From Desulforapulum autotrophicum (GTDB taxonomy: Bacteria; Desulfobacterota; Desulfobacteria; Desulfobacterales; Desulfolunaceae), in the NCBI GenBank assembly GCA_020723285.1, contig DYJE01000010.1:62001-126000 (forward strand): DNA of 64,000 nucleotides. Direction: 5' to 3'. The notes under the pieces were generated by a model. It ran no database searches and was not told where the DNA came from. It worked only from the letters and a program-made list of their open reading frames with translations. Positions 23,985-33,483 of this stretch are shown piece by piece. Every line of letters begins with the position of its first letter. Position 1 is the stretch's first letter. The translations under genes were made by a program, and so were the position numbers.

Positions 23985-26900
23985 CTAAATATTCGGTCCT
24001 TCACCCATAGGGAATTTCCCGTCGATGATCTCGGTAATCAGGTCGACATAGTGTTCGTAGGCACAACCTTTTTCCAGTGTGGCAAGTTCCGCTTCTGAAA
24101 AATCAGGTTTTGAAGGATTCCTCCAGGTATGCACCATCGCCTCACAAAGACTCTGTTCGAAAATTTCGGTCGACCTCATTTCCCATATTGCTCCAGTGTA
24201 TTGGACCAGGTCGAAAACGGGCTCAACCAGACGGATACCCTTTCTCCCGGCAAAAACGGACGCACTCCCAACAGCCGGGGTCACTATAGGTAAATTAGCA
24301 GCGATACCCTCAAGCAAACTCAATTGGGCACCTTCAAAAAAAGCCGAAGAAACAAATGCGTCCGCCATCGCCAAATATTCATGAGCAGATGGAGCCGAGC
24401 CGCAGTACATCACTTTTTCTTTCAGTGCTTTATTATCGATATAAGTAAGAATCTCATTCAAAAGTCCGTCTTCATAGCATGGGCCCAGAATAACCAGACG
24501 GGCGTTTGCACAGATACGCGAAGCACTTTCAAAAGCCTTGACCACCGCAAGATGATTCTTCTGATGATTGATTGCACCGATATCAAGAAACACAAACTCA
24601 TCGACACTTATACCCTGCTGTGCCCTTAAACGGGTTCGAGCCTCTTTCCTGCCACCAACTTTAAAAGGCTCAAGATCGATTCCATTGGGAATCACTACGC
24701 ATTTTTCAGATAAAACCCCCAAACGGGAAACACTGTATTGTTTAACATAGTCGGATACCGCAACAAAAGCGGTGGTCATGGCCGCAGTTTCTGAAAATTC
24801 TTGCCGTTGCCGGTCATTAAACCACATATAAACATTGTGTATGACCTGTACAAATGGAACCGATTTCTGTCGGCACAGATGAACGCCATGGAACGAATAA
24901 TGTGCGAAGACAACTTTCGGTCGCAGGTGGTCCAGCAAATATGCGTAAACAGCTTGCGAATACTGGCGGCAGATCACGGTTTGCCCCAGGTCTATGGCAC
25001 GTTGAACAGCGGGCCCCTGATTCCCGAGAACCAACAGCAGCACTCTGAAACCTGCCTTCTCAAGAGTGCTGTTCAAATCGAGGACCACATTTTCAAGACC
25101 TCCGGCCTCAAAATTGTCAACCTGTACCAGGATGTCGCATTCCCCATGCGTTTCTAAATCTTCTGACGGAAGCCTGGCGTCTAAAGGATTGATTGAGCCG
25201 CCAGCTGAAGTCAACCCGGCATCACCTGGTACAAAAGGGCGCAAAATCCGTCTTGCCACCCGCCCTGCACGGGTGTGCGGAGGAAATATTTGGCGCAGCA
25301 TATCCATCAGGCATTGCTTTCCCAGACCGCCTCGTTTCCCGGACATGAAATAGGCCTGAATCTCAACCGAGCCGGTTTGCCTAACATCCTTCAGTTTCTC
25401 GAAAACGTTAAAATTCGCGGTGGCCATTTCGATACGGCGTCTTTCTTCAGGCAACCGGCCGGAAAGAAAATCGTTCAAAGAGATGGAGAGCATACCAAGC
25501 GACTTGAAATCACCGACCTCCTCGCTGTCGACTATCGGAACGATACCCATGGCAAGATATTCAACGAGTTTCGTCGGGCATGCGGCCCTGTTCACTATGC
25601 TATCTTCTCGAAGAATAAAACCGTAATGGCATTCGGGATATACGTCCATGAGTTCCGCGTGAGTTTTGGATTCCACCGTCACGAAATCTGAAATATCCTG
25701 AGGCAGCATGTCTTTCACGACGTGCGGCTCCGGACAATAAAATCGATGCTGGCAACGATCCACTGTTCTTACAATGGCATCGATCATCTTCGATACCTGT
25801 TGCCATTTATGAAGTCCCCCGGCATATACGACAACAGGCTTTCCGTCAACCAAAGGACGTTCAGCGGGCATGGGTGAAAAATTAGGAAAAATTGGAAAAG
25901 AGACCACCTTTGCCTTGAGCGTGTTCCTGAATTTCTGACTTAAATACTGACTCATTGCATCGGTCACAGCGATGACGATACCCGATTTCTTTACAGCGAG
26001 TTTCTCTTCTTTTTCGTACAGCAGCGCGCTGAAGAAATCATTGTGCATACGGAATTCTTCGGGAACCACCCCATGGATGTCCACAGCTTTTCGAATAAAA
26101 GGCAAATGAAGCAACAGGCCAAACCGGTTGTCATACATCCTTAACACACTGTGAAAATAGATTTTCCGGCTGCGAAAAACAGCAAATAACGCCAGGATTC
26201 GTACAAGCATTTTACGCTTCCACGAGCCTATGATCCTCAGAACCAGCACATTGGGCTCTGGCCGGTCAAACCAGACGCTACGACCTCGAAGCTCGTCGCT
26301 CTCTACATAAACCCTCCAGCGGTCAGAAAAAAGACGGTCCACGGCCTGTATCCTCTGAAAATATCCGTCGCTCTGACGTTCCGGGTAGAAATACCCTCCA
26401 AAAAAAACGATCCCGTTGAACCGCCTGATGAAGTCAAAACCCCGGCTCAAAATCCAAAAAAACTTACCGATACGTGTTGTCGGGCGTGGTGGGAACAAAG
26501 GTGCCACAGTCGACGGAGGAGGCAATTCGGAAAGAGGCACTGCCCCGGCATTCTGATGCACCGGCGTTGAAATGAATTCATACATGGCAAAATTGCATTC
26601 CACCCTGTCGTGGACTCCTGTAGAAAGATGCTGAAGGTCAGTTAAAAGAGACTCCGTTTTGTGCTGGTATTTTTCATCAAGTTCCATAGCCTCCGATATT
26701 CGCTTCACCACGCTGCCCCACAACTTTTTCAAGTCACCATGGCTTTCGGCAGTCAAAACCTGTTCGCTCAGATTTTCTGGAACGACACGATTTAAGGCAG
26801 CAAGCGTATTCCGGAGATTCCGGAATTCAGACTCGAAATGGTCAATTTGCCTGCTGATACTTTCAAAATATAATTTGATAAACGTATTTTGTTTGAGCGA

Positions 26901-27785
26901 CATAGACCTGCGCCTTAGGGCATAAGCGACATCCATTGTTAATGAAACAATAGGCTTCTCAGGTCGGCGTTCCCATACAATTCCGTGCTTTTTTTCCAGA
27001 TACTCCTTGTTTCGAAGTGCACGTTCGCTGAAATATTCGTATTGCAGGCGGCCGAAAGAAGCGGACCCCCAGTGGTGGATAAACACATCACGGGCAAGAT
27101 GAATACGGTAACCCGCTGACCGTGCCCGGTGACAATAATCATCATCCTCAAAACCTCCGGGAAAGAAAGTTTCGTCAAGCAGTCCAACGTCATGACACAC
27201 CTTTTTTGCCATGAGCACACAAAAAAAAGTGACATCGGTTTCAACCCAATTCCCTTGCCATGCCTCATACCATCGCTCAGCGAATTCAGCTATGACCCGA
27301 TAAACCTTGCCATTGAGTCTGCCTGAACCATTTGCCAGGCATTGTCCCATTTCCACATGGTAATCAACAGGAACACACTGCTCACTGTCGGCCTTATTGG
27401 TAACCGAACTGACGATGTCCGCCCCGGTTGCGAGGAGACGGTCCAGCCAATGATCCGTTACAATAACATCGCTGTTGAGCAGGCAGATATGGGATATTTC
27501 TTCATCGTTCAAAAACTCCTCAATACCTGCATTATTACCCCCGGAAAAACCCAGATTCCGCCCCTGCTCGATGAAACGCCATGAACCACCGGTTTCATCC
27601 ATATGCTGTGTCATGACAGTTCGAATCTTTTCACGTTCTGACGCTTCAGACGCATTGTCGACCAATATCAGTTCCATAGAGGCATCGTTGACAGCAAGCC
27701 TGACGCTTTCAAGAGTGATCTTAACGGCCGCCGATGCATTGAAGGAAACAATGACCACCCCAATTTTTGTCTCAACAGTTTTCAT
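23985..27785 (-). CDS. Triple-domain glycosyltransferase (GT2 + GT-B + GT4)
   Basis: A 1266-residue polypeptide with three glycosyltransferase units. Residues about 5-270 are GT2: VVIVSFNASAAVKITL, LVDNASEASE, NLGFSGGNNAGIEEFL, LLNSDVIV and FFPGGFEDDDYCHRARSAG, as in rhamnosyltransferases. A helical, coiled-coil-like linker (about 290-400) follows. Residues about 435-850 form a GT-B unit, VVYAGGLHKWQQVSKMIDAI and CPTKLVEYLAMGIVPI. Residues about 900-1260 are a clear GT4: FEAGGLENVVLDLNS, VIPNGIDLEPF, FLDIGAINHQKNHLAVVKAF and SSAFFEGAQLSLLEGIAANLPIV. Such fusions build a defined oligosaccharide unit on one scaffold. The gene overlaps the methyltransferase gene by four bases (ATGA). Confidence 0.92.
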   Translation of the reverse strand: MKTVETKIGVVIVSFNASAAVKITLESVRLAVNDASMELILVDNASEASEREKIRTVMTQHMDETGGSWRFIEQGRNLGFSGGNNAGIEEFLNDEEISHICLLNSDVIVTDHWLDRLLATGADIVSSVTNKADSEQCVPVDYHVEMGQCLANGSGRLNGKVYRVIAEFAERWYEAWQGNWVETDVTFFCVLMAKKVCHDVGLLDETFFPGGFEDDDYCHRARSAGYRIHLARDVFIHHWGSASFGRLQYEYFSERALRNKEYLEKKHGIVWERRPEKPIVSLTMDVAYALRRRSMSLKQNTFIKLYFESISRQIDHFESEFRNLRNTLAALNRVVPENLSEQVLTAESHGDLKKLWGSVVKRISEAMELDEKYQHKTESLLTDLQHLSTGVHDRVECNFAMYEFISTPVHQNAGAVPLSELPPPSTVAPLFPPRPTTRIGKFFWILSRGFDFIRRFNGIVFFGGYFYPERQSDGYFQRIQAVDRLFSDRWRVYVESDELRGRSVWFDRPEPNVLVLRIIGSWKRKMLVRILALFAVFRSRKIYFHSVLRMYDNRFGLLLHLPFIRKAVDIHGVVPEEFRMHNDFFSALLYEKEEKLAVKKSGIVIAVTDAMSQYLSQKFRNTLKAKVVSFPIFPNFSPMPAERPLVDGKPVVVYAGGLHKWQQVSKMIDAIVRTVDRCQHRFYCPEPHVVKDMLPQDISDFVTVESKTHAELMDVYPECHYGFILREDSIVNRAACPTKLVEYLAMGIVPIVDSEEVGDFKSLGMLSISLNDFLSGRLPEERRRIEMATANFNVFEKLKDVRQTGSVEIQAYFMSGKRGGLGKQCLMDMLRQIFPPHTRAGRVARRILRPFVPGDAGLTSAGGSINPLDARLPSEDLETHGECDILVQVDNFEAGGLENVVLDLNSTLEKAGFRVLLLVLGNQGPAVQRAIDLGQTVICRQYSQAVYAYLLDHLRPKVVFAHYSFHGVHLCRQKSVPFVQVIHNVYMWFNDRQRQEFSETAAMTTAFVAVSDYVKQYSVSRLGVLSEKCVVIPNGIDLEPFKVGGRKEARTRLRAQQGISVDEFVFLDIGAINHQKNHLAVVKAFESASRICANARLVILGPCYEDGLLNEILTYIDNKALKEKVMYCGSAPSAHEYLAMADAFVSSAFFEGAQLSLLEGIAANLPIVTPAVGSASVFAGRKGIRLVEPVFDLVQYTGAIWEMRSTEIFEQSLCEAMVHTWRNPSKPDFSEAELATLEKGCAYEHYVDLITEIIDGKFPMGEGPNI

Positions 27786-30199
27786 GATCCGCTCTTAGCA
27801 AAATATCTGTGAATAATTCCCGGCCACAAACAAGGCCTGAACATATTAAGTATCAAATTCTGTTTCCTTATTGTTGCCGTAAGACGATCGATTTCCGATC
27901 TGGCTACCACAAGTTCACCAGCAAGCATCTGGGCCTCTGCGTCACGTTCTGACACCTCACGTGCCAATGACTGTGCGTGGGCATCCTGAGTCGCAACCTC
28001 ACGTGCCAATGCCTGAGCATGTTCATCCTGCATAGTCACTTCATGGGCCAGATTCTGACAGATCTTTTCCTTTTCCTTTAAGACTGTCTGAATTTTTCTG
28101 ATCGCATGATCCATATCTGACAAGCGACGATCCCTGTCAATAAGTTGCCTTTCAAAAAAACCAACTGACTCCTGACACTGAACGCCCCCCCGGCTGTCCC
28201 CGCTGTCAAGGACAGACAGGATATAGGCTGCGCGTGAAGCTTTATCGAGAAGCTGTGAAAGTTCGGCGGGACCAAACGGCATGGGAGTCTCTGATTTACC
28301 CGTAACATTCAACCATGAACCGGACACAAACTGCTGAGATTTGTTTACAGACTGCAACAGATAGGTTCGGGCAGCCCCTTTGTCATGACGCGAGAGGGCG
28401 AATACCGCCAGCCAGTAAAGCGCATCGATGACTTTATTGCCAAGAAGGGGACTGTAAACAGTGACGTCACGACTGGCACACTCAGAAAAAAATGAACCGG
28501 CATCATCCAGGCGTCCCTGACTCTTCGACAGCTCGCCTCCGGCATAAAGCAGCGACACCTGCCATCGGAGCTGGTGGGGCGTAGGCTTGGGAATCGAGGC
28601 ATAGCGCCATATGTCATTCTCCAAATTCTTTACACATTGAGGTACAGTGGCTTCTGCACTGAGAAGGGCATAGATGCGGCCACACAGGGCGGCCCCGTAT
28701 TCTACAGACTCAGGATCAGCTGAAGCCAGAACACGTTCGTGCATTGAAACCAGGAGAGCCATGGATCGAGAGCGCATCCCCATGGAGACCATTCCCTTGA
28801 CCAGCCAGGGATTCGTGTAGTCTCTGGCAAAGGCGGAAACATGGAATCCCTCGTCCTCCGGAATTACCCACGTCGTTTCCACATAGGGTATGTCCTTTCC
28901 TGAAACCGGATCAGACATGCCCAGAACCAACACCCATTCCGACTCCTCCTGTGGCACGGAATCCACAGAAACAGCTGTCCACTTCCGGTCGGAATGATGG
29001 CATTTCATAGCACCACCGGCTGTCTGAATAAAACCTTGTTCAAGGAGAAAAAATTCCCCGCATTCGGCCAACAATCGTTCCCATGAATAAACATGGAGAT
29101 GGTGTGGATTAGGATCCGTCCCTGTATCGTCCGTCCAGTCATTCGGAGCACTGACCATAATCCGGCCTGAGGGCTTGAGTATACGTTTGAGTTCCCGCAG
29201 GTAAGATACAGGATCGGGGACATGCTCTATCGTTTCAAACGCAGCGATAAAATCAATGCTGTTCTCCAATATAAAATCAAGCGCCTGAGCATCACCCACA
29301 CGAAACATTACAGCTCCCGGACGGCCATAGTGTTCATTGGCATAGCCTATGGCAAAATCACTGAGATCCACGCCGGTTACCGACCGTGCCTGAGACGCCG
29401 TATAGAGGATGTGACTGCCGTAGCCCAACCCGCAGGAAATATCCAGAACCCGGTCGCCAGGACGGATATATTCAGCGGCCCTGTTATATCGGATACAATG
29501 GGCATCGCTACGCCTGCCTGTCTCTCTCAGCATATCCGTGTGCAACAGGCGTTCTTCATCAAGCGTATTAAGATCGTAGCAATGCAACGCTTCATCAGGG
29601 ACTTTCTCCAAAAGGACAAGGATCTGCCAACCATCCTCGTTGAGAGCCTCATAAGGATTGGCCCGATAATACAGTGCGTGTTTTCGGAACCCTGCTTCAA
29701 AACACCTTTCTTCCCACCATGCACGTTTCTCCACCGTCAGATGCCAGTGGTTGTCACGATCATGGGTCGTGGCGATCTGCAGGAAAACATAACGGGATGA
29801 CACACGGTACATTTCACGCAAGGCCAAAGGCACGTCGGACGGAGCCAAATGCTCCATGCAGTCCGTGGACACCACCACATCAAAATGAGCTTCCGGAAAG
29901 GGTATCGACAATACCGACCCTTCGAAAAAACGCTTAGGGCAACGTTTATTGGCACGTTCAACAACGACGGCAGAAATATCAAGACCAACAGCATCCATTC
30001 CACAGGCAAGGAGTTCAGCAACCAGGAATCCTTCCCCGCAGCCAATATCGATAGCCGATCCATAACCGCAGGTTTCCATAAGAACAGAGGCAAGGCGTTT
30101 AAGATCTCCGCTGCGCTCTCCTATCCGGTCATAAGACTGCCAGTACTCGTTATAAAGCGTCATGTAGTCAATCGTATCTTCTGAAGTCATTGTTTCCAC
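27782..30199 (-). CDS. Double SAM methyltransferase with C-terminal coiled-coil; candidate glycan chain terminator
   Basis: Protein of 805 residues. Two class I methyltransferase domains are visible: the first about residues 35-210 (AIDIGCGEGFLVAELLACG, VGLDIS, FDVVVSTDCMEHL), the second about 235-410 (VLDISCGLGYGSHILY, VTGVDLSDFA, SIDFIAAFETIEHVPDP). A helical, TPR-like region follows (about 440-680). The last about 115 residues are a predicted coiled coil containing four 14-residue repeats of the type LA.EV...D..AQ. The gene overlaps wzt by 13 bases and the triple GT by four. By analogy with WbdD of E. coli O8/O9a, methylation of the terminal sugar could stop elongation and the coiled coil set the length. 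No kinase domain is seen, unlike WbdD O9a. Confidence 0.85.
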   Translation of the reverse strand: METMTSEDTIDYMTLYNEYWQSYDRIGERSGDLKRLASVLMETCGYGSAIDIGCGEGFLVAELLACGMDAVGLDISAVVVERANKRCPKRFFEGSVLSIPFPEAHFDVVVSTDCMEHLAPSDVPLALREMYRVSSRYVFLQIATTHDRDNHWHLTVEKRAWWEERCFEAGFRKHALYYRANPYEALNEDGWQILVLLEKVPDEALHCYDLNTLDEERLLHTDMLRETGRRSDAHCIRYNRAAEYIRPGDRVLDISCGLGYGSHILYTASQARSVTGVDLSDFAIGYANEHYGRPGAVMFRVGDAQALDFILENSIDFIAAFETIEHVPDPVSYLRELKRILKPSGRIMVSAPNDWTDDTGTDPNPHHLHVYSWERLLAECGEFFLLEQGFIQTAGGAMKCHHSDRKWTAVSVDSVPQEESEWVLVLGMSDPVSGKDIPYVETTWVIPEDEGFHVSAFARDYTNPWLVKGMVSMGMRSRSMALLVSMHERVLASADPESVEYGAALCGRIYALLSAEATVPQCVKNLENDIWRYASIPKPTPHQLRWQVSLLYAGGELSKSQGRLDDAGSFFSECASRDVTVYSPLLGNKVIDALYWLAVFALSRHDKGAARTYLLQSVNKSQQFVSGSWLNVTGKSETPMPFGPAELSQLLDKASRAAYILSVLDSGDSRGGVQCQESVGFFERQLIDRDRRLSDMDHAIRKIQTVLKEKEKICQNLAHEVTMQDEHAQALAREVATQDAHAQSLAREVSERDAEAQMLAGELVVARSEIDRLTATIRKQNLILNMFRPCLWPGIIHRYFAKSGS
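27884..28051 (-). repeat. Four tandem 42-base repeats in the methyltransferase coiled coil
   Basis: Consecutive in-frame units encode LAHEVTMQDEHAQA, LAREVATQDAHAQS, LAREVSERDAEAQM and the diverged LAGELVVARSEIDR. The second and third units share long identical DNA stretches. Unit gain or loss by slippage would lengthen or shorten the coiled coil by 14 residues without changing frame. Confidence 0.85.
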
Positions 30200-31599
30200 C
30201 TTGCCACCATGCGCAAGTCTGACAATCCACCAAAAAAATATTCATCCTGACGCATGAGTGTTTGAAAAAATGCCGCCTCATCCTTCCAGTGAAGGAGACG
30301 TTGAGCCGTATAGTCGGGGCTTCCTTCATAGGAAATTGATGCCTGAATTTCATAAAGATTTGGCCCCAGAGTGCTGTCACACTCAAACCAGACATCGAAT
30401 CGCTCTCCAGCAAGAATTTGACGGTGCCAGAACGCCTCCCCGTCACAAAAACCCAAAAGAACCCGCATATCCTGATTCAGGGTTCCCCAAGAATAGATTT
30501 TTATCCCTTCGCGACTGCGAATACGAACGGCCACATTAATATGATCGGAAGTGATGGTTGAAGCACATTCAACCCGGATGCGGATTACGTCGCCAGGATA
30601 AAATACCGCACAGGGTTCTTTGGCTTCATTAAAAGTCTTTACCGAAACCACTTCGATACCACCGTCTCCGAAGGAAAGATTATCTGTCCTGCCTTGAACC
30701 GTGGATGGTGCCTGGTTGTCCTTGGTCGGCTCTTCAGCATACCCTGCCTGCGTTTTTTCTTTTCCAGCCGCACTCCCTGCTGGAGCCATACTTTCATCAG
30801 ACAATGGAATGAGCTTCGCAAAGTATTCGGACTCTTCTTCGTGAAGCAGCTTACGATAGGCCAGCAGAACCTGCGATGCCGTACCCATGGTCACGGCCCG
30901 GCCCTCCTTGAGGAGAACCGCCCTGTGAGTCAGCGTACGGACAGATTCCTGATCATGTGAAACGAATAACAGGGTAACACCGTCCGAGAGCAATTTTTCG
31001 ATCCGGTTGAAGCAGCGTTTCTGGAAAAGTGCGTCCCCTACAGCCAGAGCTTCGTCAACGATAAGTATGTCGGGTTCGATCTGCACCTGGACAGCAAAGG
31101 CCAGTCTCACCAGCATACCGCTTGAATAGGTTTTCACCGGTTGATCCAGATAGGCTCCGATGTCTGCGAAAGATGCAATTTTATCAAAACGCGCATCGAC
31201 TTCATCGTGCGTCATACCGAGAAGCATGGCATTGAGATACACATTTTCACGTCCTGTAAATTCAGGATTAAAACCCGAACCCAGTTCAAGAAGAGCGGCA
31301 ATCCGTCCTGTTGTTTCCACTGTCCCAACGGTGGGTGACAAAGTGCCTGTTATCAGTTGCAGAAGAGTGCTTTTCCCACTGCCGTTACGACCAACCACAC
31401 CGAAAGCTTCGCCTTTCCGTATATCGAAGGTAATATCACGAAGCGCCCAGAACTCCCGGTAATAAGTTGAAGGGGAAACACCGGCAAGACGCTGGACTGG
31501 AGGGATTATGAACTGCTTCAGGCGGTCTCTCGGAGACTCATAAACTTCATAACGTTTGCCAAGCCCCTTGACGCGTATTGAATAATCGCTACAGGACAT
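30187..31599 (-). CDS. wzt: Polysaccharide ABC exporter ATPase (Wzt-like) with C-terminal cargo domain
   Basis: Protein of 470 residues from ATG 31599 (MSCSDYSIRVKGLGKRYEVY), overlapping the permease gene by 11 bases. The ABC domain (about 1-260) has Walker A VVGRNGSGKSTLLQLI, the Wzt-type ALLELGSGFNPEFTGRENVYLN loop, signature KTYSSGMLVRLAFAVQ, Walker B ILIVDEALAVGD and the H-loop LLFVSHDQESV. After a linker of about 60 residues the C-terminal domain (about 330-470) looks like the Wzt carbohydrate-binding immunoglobulin-like domain (IEVVSVKTFN, VIRIRVECAS, NLYEIQASISYEG). In E. coli O9a this domain recognises the capped non-reducing end before export, matching the adjacent terminator-like methyltransferase. 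Confidence 0.93.
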   Translation of the reverse strand: MSCSDYSIRVKGLGKRYEVYESPRDRLKQFIIPPVQRLAGVSPSTYYREFWALRDITFDIRKGEAFGVVGRNGSGKSTLLQLITGTLSPTVGTVETTGRIAALLELGSGFNPEFTGRENVYLNAMLLGMTHDEVDARFDKIASFADIGAYLDQPVKTYSSGMLVRLAFAVQVQIEPDILIVDEALAVGDALFQKRCFNRIEKLLSDGVTLLFVSHDQESVRTLTHRAVLLKEGRAVTMGTASQVLLAYRKLLHEEESEYFAKLIPLSDESMAPAGSAAGKEKTQAGYAEEPTKDNQAPSTVQGRTDNLSFGDGGIEVVSVKTFNEAKEPCAVFYPGDVIRIRVECASTITSDHINVAVRIRSREGIKIYSWGTLNQDMRVLLGFCDGEAFWHRQILAGERFDVWFECDSTLGPNLYEIQASISYEGSPDYTAQRLLHWKDEAAFFQTLMRQDEYFFGGLSDLRMVARWKQ

Positions 31600-32407
31600 C
31601 GGCAAACCCCTTCCGTGTCTTCTGAAACCAGGCGAATCCAAACCATGCGATGAAGCATGAAACAACGAAATACTCAGCCCAGACAAGCCAGTCAATACTC
31701 TGACCCCAGAACATAACCTGCCGTGCCTGCTCAACAGCAACCGTTATGGGACTGAAATGAACCAAAGCCTGGAATTCCTCGGGTAAACTTTTTATCGGAT
31801 AAAACACAGGCGACAGAAACATCAGTACCGGAACCAGTGTACTTACAAACTGAGACACATCACGCAGATAGACGCCCAAAGATGCCAGAAACCAGGTGAA
31901 CCCAAGTGTCAAAAAGACCAGCGGGATCAGTACAATCGGCAGCAACAGAACGTTCACATAGGGAAGGCCGAAAATGATCACATAAAATCCCAGCCAGACG
32001 ATAAAGCTCACAAGCATGTGGAAGCCTGCGCTCCCCATGGCGACAATGGGAAGCAGTTCAAGGGGGAAAACAATTTTCTTCACATAATTGACATTTGAAA
32101 GGATCAACCCAGGTCCACGATTCACACATTCTGCAAAAAAATTAAACACAAGCAACCCTGCAAACAGAATTAATGCAAACTCTGTCTTTGATCCGGAGCC
32201 TCCCATCCAACGTGCCCGAAAGATCACACTAAAAAAAAATGTATATACCGCGAGCATCAGAACCGGATTGAAAAGTGACCAGAAAATACCGAAAAAAGAA
32301 CCTTTGTAACGCCCGGCAATATCCCTGTGGGTCAAACCTTTCAAAAGGCTTCGGTTTGTCCATAGGCTTGATATCATTGCTTTGGGGCTTATGGAAAAAT
32401 TTTGCAT
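31589..32407 (-). CDS. wzm: Polysaccharide ABC exporter permease (Wzm-like)
   Basis: ABC-2 type permease of 272 residues with about six membrane segments. It has the family start LLKGLTHRDIAGRYKGSFFGIFWSLFNPVLMLAVYTFFF, an amphipathic helix preceding the first segment, and VLMFLSPVFYPIKSLPEEFQALVHFSPITVAVEQARQVMFWG, the conserved re-entrant region of Wzm/KpsM/TagG. It pairs with the Wzt-like ATPase downstream to move a completed, lipid-linked polysaccharide across the inner membrane. It is the first gene of the cluster, so the promoter should be in 32408-32766. Confidence 0.94.
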   Translation of the reverse strand: MQNFSISPKAMISSLWTNRSLLKGLTHRDIAGRYKGSFFGIFWSLFNPVLMLAVYTFFFSVIFRARWMGGSGSKTEFALILFAGLLVFNFFAECVNRGPGLILSNVNYVKKIVFPLELLPIVAMGSAGFHMLVSFIVWLGFYVIIFGLPYVNVLLLPIVLIPLVFLTLGFTWFLASLGVYLRDVSQFVSTLVPVLMFLSPVFYPIKSLPEEFQALVHFSPITVAVEQARQVMFWGQSIDWLVWAEYFVVSCFIAWFGFAWFQKTRKGFADVL

Positions 32408-32766
32408 AAGACTAACACCTCGACACCCAAAAACACCTTGAATTTGACAATAATATCCTCTCGAATGACCCCATTCGTCACCATCAACATAAAAAGAACA
32501 CTTTCTTCACTCCCATTGCCCAGCTCCGCATGGGAGTTAGTTTTTTTGCGGAAATAATAGAGGTGCAATAAATCCCCCCAGACAAAACAACTTCTAATAT
32601 ATTAGGAAGCGACCGATTGTCAAACCGCATTTAATAACGTAACAGTATTAAACCCATTAACACAGTCGCCCATGGAAAAAAAACACTCATTGTCATCCAT
32701 TTTCAATAAAAATGCGAAACAGGGATTCAATGTTAGTTAGGAATAGTAGCATAAAAAAACCAGTTG
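32408..32766. other. Intergenic region upstream of the polysaccharide operon, about 360 bases
   Basis: AT-rich sequence between wzm (minus, starts at 32407) and the end of the response regulator gene (minus, ends at 32767), so it holds the operon promoter and any terminator of the VWA-kinase-regulator operon. It contains one terminator-like hairpin read on the plus strand (32509-32547). No coding frame and no JUMPstart-like motif were seen. Confidence 0.5.
32509..32547 (+). terminator. Terminator-like hairpin with T-run, plus strand, orphan
   Basis: ACTCCCAT at 32509-32516 pairs with ATGGGAGT at 32530-32537, followed by TAGTTTTTTT. It has intrinsic-terminator form only on the plus strand, yet both flanking genes are on the minus strand. 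It might end an unannotated plus-strand transcript or act as a structured leader for wzm. Confidence 0.4.
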
Positions 32767-33483
32767 CTATCTCCCCCCATACCGATACCCCACCCCATGA
32801 ACCGTGGTGATGATCACGGGATGTGCGGGGTCGTCTTCGATTTTTTTGCGGAGCTGGGCCATGTGCTGGTCGAGGGTTCGGGTGTTGCCGAAGTAATCGA
32901 CACCCCAGACGGCGTTCAGGAGGGTGTCGCGGCTCAAAACTTCATCGGGGTGGGCGTGGAAGAAAAGAAGAAGTTTCATTTCCCGGTCGGTGAGGGAAAG
33001 GGTTTCTCCGTGTTTGATCAGTTTATAGCTTCGGGTTTTCACGGTTCTTCCGCCAAAAATGAACGACTCGGGGATCTCGTGGTCCTTTTTATCTGCGGCT
33101 CGTCCGGAGCGCCGAAGCACAGCTTCGATGCGGGCCAGGAGTTCGTGGATACCAAAGGGCTTGGTGATGTAGTCGTCGGCACCCAGTTTCAGACCCACCA
33201 CTTTGTCGATTTCCTCCCCCTTGGCCGTGAGCATGATCACGGGCAGGGTTTCGTCTTTTGAACGGATGATGCGGCAGAGATCGTAACCGCTTTTCCCCGG
33301 CATCATCACATCCAGAAGGACCAGGTTGAAACGGCCTTCGTTAAGAGCGGCAAGGGCTGCGTTGCCGTCGCTCGCCGCCGTCACATCGTAACCTTCGCTG
33401 GCCAGGGTGTCCACCAGACCTTCCCGGATATGCTCGTCGTCTTCCGCCACGAGAATCCTTATTATTTTAGACAGCGTATTCAT
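32767..33483 (-). CDS. OmpR-family response regulator
   Basis: Protein of 238 residues: receiver domain (about 7-122) with acidic pocket EDDEH, phospho-acceptor Asp in LVLLDVMMPGKSGYDL, Thr in VIMLTAKG and Lys in YITKPFGIHEL, then a winged-helix DNA-binding domain (about 140-236) with SLTDREMKLLLFFHAHPDEVLSRDTLLNAVWG and VDQH-type recognition region TLDQHMAQLRKKIEDDP. It overlaps the upstream sensor kinase gene by four bases (ATGA), so this is its partner. It is the last gene of the VWA - kinase - regulator operon. Confidence 0.95.
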   Translation of the reverse strand: MNTLSKIIRILVAEDDEHIREGLVDTLASEGYDVTAASDGNAALAALNEGRFNLVLLDVMMPGKSGYDLCRIIRSKDETLPVIMLTAKGEEIDKVVGLKLGADDYITKPFGIHELLARIEAVLRRSGRAADKKDHEIPESFIFGGRTVKTRSYKLIKHGETLSLTDREMKLLLFFHAHPDEVLSRDTLLNAVWGVDYFGNTRTLDQHMAQLRKKIEDDPAHPVIITTVHGVGYRYGGR

